A stretch of DNA of 64,000 nt. It comes from Clostridium sp. 12(A). Its GTDB lineage: Bacteria > Bacillota > Clostridia > Lachnospirales > Lachnospiraceae. The position numbers were made by a program, and so were the translations under genes. Positions 61,754-64,000 of this stretch are shown here, piece by piece; position 1 is the stretch's first letter; each line of letters starts with the position of its first letter. The DNA is taken from the NCBI GenBank assembly GCA_000526575.1, contig JAGI01000003.1, forward strand, positions 434,001 to 498,000. Direction: 5' to 3'. A model generated the notes under the pieces. That model searched no databases, was not told the DNA's origin, and was given only the letters and a program-made list of their open reading frames with translations.

Positions 61754-62362
61754 TTAAGTATTTGTCAATGAAGCCTGGTCCTCTAGAAGAATCTGAAGCA
61801 CCATGAAGTCTCTGACTTTGCTTTTATGGGACAGGGGTTTTCCATTGGATCGGACATATCCATTTTCACACCATCTCTTTGCATGGCTTCTGGAAATGGA
61901 AAACTGCCGGACCAGCAGGGCATCCAATCTCAAATCGAATCCGGCAGGTATCCGTAGTTCCACTTCCATGATCCCTTCCATGCTGCAGGTGCATTCCATC
62001 TCCTTATGGATTACCTGGTATTCGATGCGTTTCTGTGACATTTCAGCTTTATTCTTCGTAAAAATCTCTTTGTCATTGCCATATTTCACTGTCAGTTCTT
62101 TGGAATTCCTTAAAAATCCTTTGTATTCTTCCTTATTCACCCGCCCTGCTTCTATCCGCTCCAGTACCGTCAGATTATAGGTGGTATCGCAGCATTCACA
62201 ACGGAAGATCAGCCAAATATCAAGATGACTTCCATTGGCATTGACCCGGAATCTACCGCTGTTTTTAAATTCCTTTTTTTCTTTGCACTTGGAACAGTTT
62301 TTTAAGATGGACGGCAGCTCTTTCGGCACAATGGTCCACTGGTTCCGTAAATTCTGATTCAT
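61754..62362 (-). CDS. DUF1062 protein with zinc-ribbon and S4-like tail
   Basis: 202-residue protein. N-terminal Cys pairs (NCSKC about residue 25 and FRCECC about 58) suggest a zinc ribbon. The C-terminal part (about 150-195, RLDALLVRQFSISRSHAKRW...GYVRSNGKPLSHKSKVRD) reads like an S4 RNA-binding domain. I recall this as DUF1062. An RNA-binding or quality-control role is inferred. ATG 62362 follows GGAGG. Confidence 0.75.
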   Translation of the reverse strand: MNQNLRNQWTIVPKELPSILKNCSKCKEKKEFKNSGRFRVNANGSHLDIWLIFRCECCDTTYNLTVLERIEAGRVNKEEYKGFLRNSKELTVKYGNDKEIFTKNKAEMSQKRIEYQVIHKEMECTCSMEGIMEVELRIPAGFDLRLDALLVRQFSISRSHAKRWCENGYVRSNGKPLSHKSKVRDFMVLQILLEDQASLTNT

Positions 62363-62502
62363 AAGCTCCTCCAATCAGCGTATCATTTACGGATTACTCT
62401 ACCATGGCTGTCCTCCTGCTCCCACCTCATACTCGTTTCTGGAGTAAAATGGAGAGTATTGTTTTTATAAATTGGGGCTTATGTCCTAATCGATTGCACA
62501 AA

Positions 62503-62545
62503 AAAAAGGCAGAGCACCATCTCATCTTTGATGCTTTGCCTTTTC
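62503..62545 (-). terminator. Terminator of the CD3324-family gene
   Basis: Minus-strand arms AGGCAAAGCATC and GATGGTGCTCTGCC pair imperfectly and run into eight T residues. The stem begins inside the last codons. Confidence 0.7.
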
Positions 62546-62818
62546 CATATTTCTTCTTTCCTGCAGCACGATTCTCTGAATGCTTTTCTCCGATAGGTAA
62601 TATCGTTCTGCAAGGACACTGACGCAGGTGCCGGATGCGTAATCCCGAAAGATTGAACGATCACGCCGGCATCTCTCTTCTCTGGCACCGGTTCCCTCTC
62701 CCCAGGTCCTTTTGTTTTCCTGTTTTCTTGGAATATAAATATATTCCCCGTCTATATACTTCTGGATCATTTCCACCAGTTCCTCTGGCATGATCTCACT
62801 TGCTTTCTGATAGCGCAT
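62522..62818 (-). CDS. CD3324-family helix-turn-helix protein
   Basis: 98-residue protein of the CD3324 family common in clostridia. Conserved MRYQKASEIMPEELVEMIQKYIDGEYIYIPRK, then WGEGTGAREE and the C-terminal helix-turn-helix VLAERYYLSEKSIQRIV. Related to Mor/C-like DNA-binding proteins. Probably a small regulator; targets unknown. ATG 62818 has GGGAGGC upstream; the frame extends to 62857 without a ribosome site. Confidence 0.85.
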   Translation of the reverse strand: MRYQKASEIMPEELVEMIQKYIDGEYIYIPRKQENKRTWGEGTGAREERCRRDRSIFRDYASGTCVSVLAERYYLSEKSIQRIVLQERRNMEKAKHQR

Positions 62819-62879
62819 CGCTGCCTCCCAAACATATTTTTCTGTCCGGAATAGCAAAGGCTATACAATTACTCAATTC

Positions 62880-62921
62880 ACTGCATAACCTGTGCTATGC
62901 AGTCTTCTTGGGTTCCATCAT
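62880..62921 (-). promoter_or_regulatory. Possible leader peptide and hairpin before the CD3324-family gene
   Basis: ATG ATG at 62921-62916 begins an eight-codon frame (MMEPKKTA, stop 62897-62895) preceded by GAGGAGG. Its end overlaps one arm of a perfect 8-bp hairpin (62880-62887 with 62896-62903). The arrangement resembles a translated leader. Confidence 0.35.
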
Positions 62922-63036
62922 AGAATAATCGCCTCCTCTTTTTTGTATCTATGGGCATTGATTGGTTCCATTGTACCATAGGAGGGGATAGATGAACACC
63001 TCAAATTTGAGGCAGAACTAAGTTTGGGGCAGGATT

Positions 63037-63696
63037 TTAACTCTTAATGGTAACTCCAAGATATCTGGAAAGCTCTGCTGCCTGATATAAATCAACAACA
63101 GCTCCACTTATCTCCTTGGCATCATCAGAAAGAATCAAACCTTTAATATTGCTGGTGGTAAAGTCGGTTCCTCTTAGCAGGGTTTTAAAAAAGCTGGCTC
63201 TCTCTAAGTCCGCCCCATTCCAGATGACATCCTTAAAATGGCACTGGGTCAAAAAGCTGCCCCGCAGCTGGCTTTCCAAAAAGTGGACATGCTCCAGCTT
63301 AGAGGAATCAAAATTTGCATAATCAAGGTTACAGTTTGTAACTTTCATGTGAAGAATGGTGCTCCCCCCAAATATGGCCCCCATTCCTTTGCAGTGACTC
63401 AGCTCCGTCCGGTTAAAATAGCTGTCTGTAAATACACTGTTTGAAACATCACAGGAGCGAAAGACCACATCGTTAAATTCTCCCCGCAAAAAGCTGCAGT
63501 CCTGAAAGCTGCAATTTTCAAATACAACGGAGTAAAAGCGCATATGAGAAAGCTCTTCCCCTGTCATATGAATATTTTTAATGAGCGTGTGTCTGACCGC
63601 TTCTTCCTCCTCTTTTTGAAGAAAAAGCTGGTCAGCCTCTTCATACACCCATTCCATTTCTCCATTTAAAATGGGCGCAAGTAATTTCTGGGCCAT
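63037..63696 (-). CDS. Pentapeptide-repeat protein
   Basis: 219-residue right-handed beta-helix protein. About 55 residues of helical N-terminus precede repeats of the A(N/D)LXX type (CSFQDCSFLRGEF, NSVFTDSYFNRTEL, CNLDYANFDSSKL, LRGSFLTQCHF, ADLERASFFKTLLRGTDF). The repeat tract is about 120 residues. Some relatives protect DNA gyrase; length and sequence here do not allow that claim. Monocistronic. Confidence 0.85.
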   Translation of the reverse strand: MAQKLLAPILNGEMEWVYEEADQLFLQKEEEEAVRHTLIKNIHMTGEELSHMRFYSVVFENCSFQDCSFLRGEFNDVVFRSCDVSNSVFTDSYFNRTELSHCKGMGAIFGGSTILHMKVTNCNLDYANFDSSKLEHVHFLESQLRGSFLTQCHFKDVIWNGADLERASFFKTLLRGTDFTTSNIKGLILSDDAKEISGAVVDLYQAAELSRYLGVTIKS

Positions 63697-63779
63697 GGAT
63701 TATGGTTCTCCTTCCCTGTTTTCCTGCTTTTATTATGCCATAATGAGGGGAGGGGGACAACCCTTTGGTCGTAATCTTT

Positions 63780-64000
63780 TTATTCATGAAAATGAAATTT
63801 ATCCACTTCTTCTTGCAGATTTCCTGCCAGCTGGGATAGTTCTTCACTGGATGACGAAAATTCCTCAGCCGCTGCGGAATTGGTCTGCACCACACTGGAT
63901 ATCTCCTCCATGCCCTGGGTAATCTGATGAATGGCATCTGCCTGCTCTGCCGTCGCTTTTGTTATTTTATTAACAAATCGTTCTACCTCTTCTGCCCCTT
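63780..64000 (-). CDS. Methyl-accepting chemotaxis protein, C-terminal part (runs off window)
   Basis: The minus strand reads openly from the right edge to TAA at 63780. The translated end (EEVERFVNKITKATAEQADA, then QITQGMEEISSVVQTNSAAA) is the distal coiled coil of a chemoreceptor, ending LQEEVDKFHFHE. The signalling tip and start are outside the window. A third chemoreceptor, divergent enough from the two at 4.3 and 9.8 kb to be a different receptor. Confidence 0.88.
   Translation of the reverse strand, partial: GAEEVERFVNKITKATAEQADAIHQITQGMEEISSVVQTNSAAAEEFSSSSEELSQLAGNLQEEVDKFHFHE

Overview
The window looks like chromosome of a spore-forming, chemotactic anaerobe of the class Clostridia, most likely Lachnospiraceae (Lacrimispora / Clostridium saccharolyticum-like). 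This is inferred from the gene content: a complete spoIIIAA-AH operon, spoIVB and spo0A in one block, DUF5721-, DUF3877- and CD3324-type proteins, SD-rich starts and moderate GC. No rRNA, tRNA, CRISPR array or conjugation genes were seen. The last gene, a chemoreceptor, runs off the right edge.

Layout. 0.3-6 kb: a PAS/GGDEF/HD-GYP c-di-GMP protein, a glutathione peroxidase, a metallo-hydrolase and a chemoreceptor. 6.1-7.5 kb: a tyrosine recombinase enclosed by 29-bp imperfect inverted repeats (25/29 matches), together with a consensus outward promoter. I read this as a self-contained invertible promoter cassette; it is the strongest candidate for a new system here. 8-11.6 kb: a BBE-type flavoprotein and a second, paralogous chemoreceptor. 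11.6-14.3 kb: a peroxide/quinone stress island (OhrR, a second glutathione peroxidase, a MarR regulator, an ABM monooxygenase and an Fe-S flavoprotein). 14.3-31 kb: housekeeping genes (cytidylate-kinase-like protein, galactokinase, radical SAM protein, CapA, DegV, HtpG with a perfect CIRCE operator, M18 aminopeptidase, PrsA-like foldase, HAD phosphatase, Maf, PAP2-like protein, HD protein, glycogen synthase).

31-50 kb is the conserved clostridial sporulation/isoprenoid block, all on the minus strand. Reading with transcription it is spoIIIAA-AH, asp23, [a diguanylate cyclase], nusB, xseA, xseB, ispA, dxs, tlyA, nadK, argR, recN, spoIVB, spo0A. Two perfect 0A boxes lie upstream of spo0A and a sigma-E-like promoter upstream of spoIIIAA. 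The membrane diguanylate cyclase between asp23 and nusB looks like an intruder.

50-58.4 kb is a xylo-oligosaccharide locus: a YesM/YesN-type two-component system, a lipoprotein binding protein, two ABC permeases and a GH8 exo-oligoxylanase. 58.5-64 kb holds a secreted NlpC/P60 peptidase, a tandem pair of AstE/AspA-like proteins of which the downstream one has lost its zinc ligands, a DUF1062 protein with an S4-like tail, a CD3324-family regulator behind a possible leader peptide, a pentapeptide-repeat protein and the end of a chemoreceptor.

The main themes are c-di-GMP and chemotaxis signalling (two GGDEF proteins, three chemoreceptors), redox stress, sporulation and plant-polysaccharide use. 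Start codons were chosen by Shine-Dalgarno spacing where several were possible.
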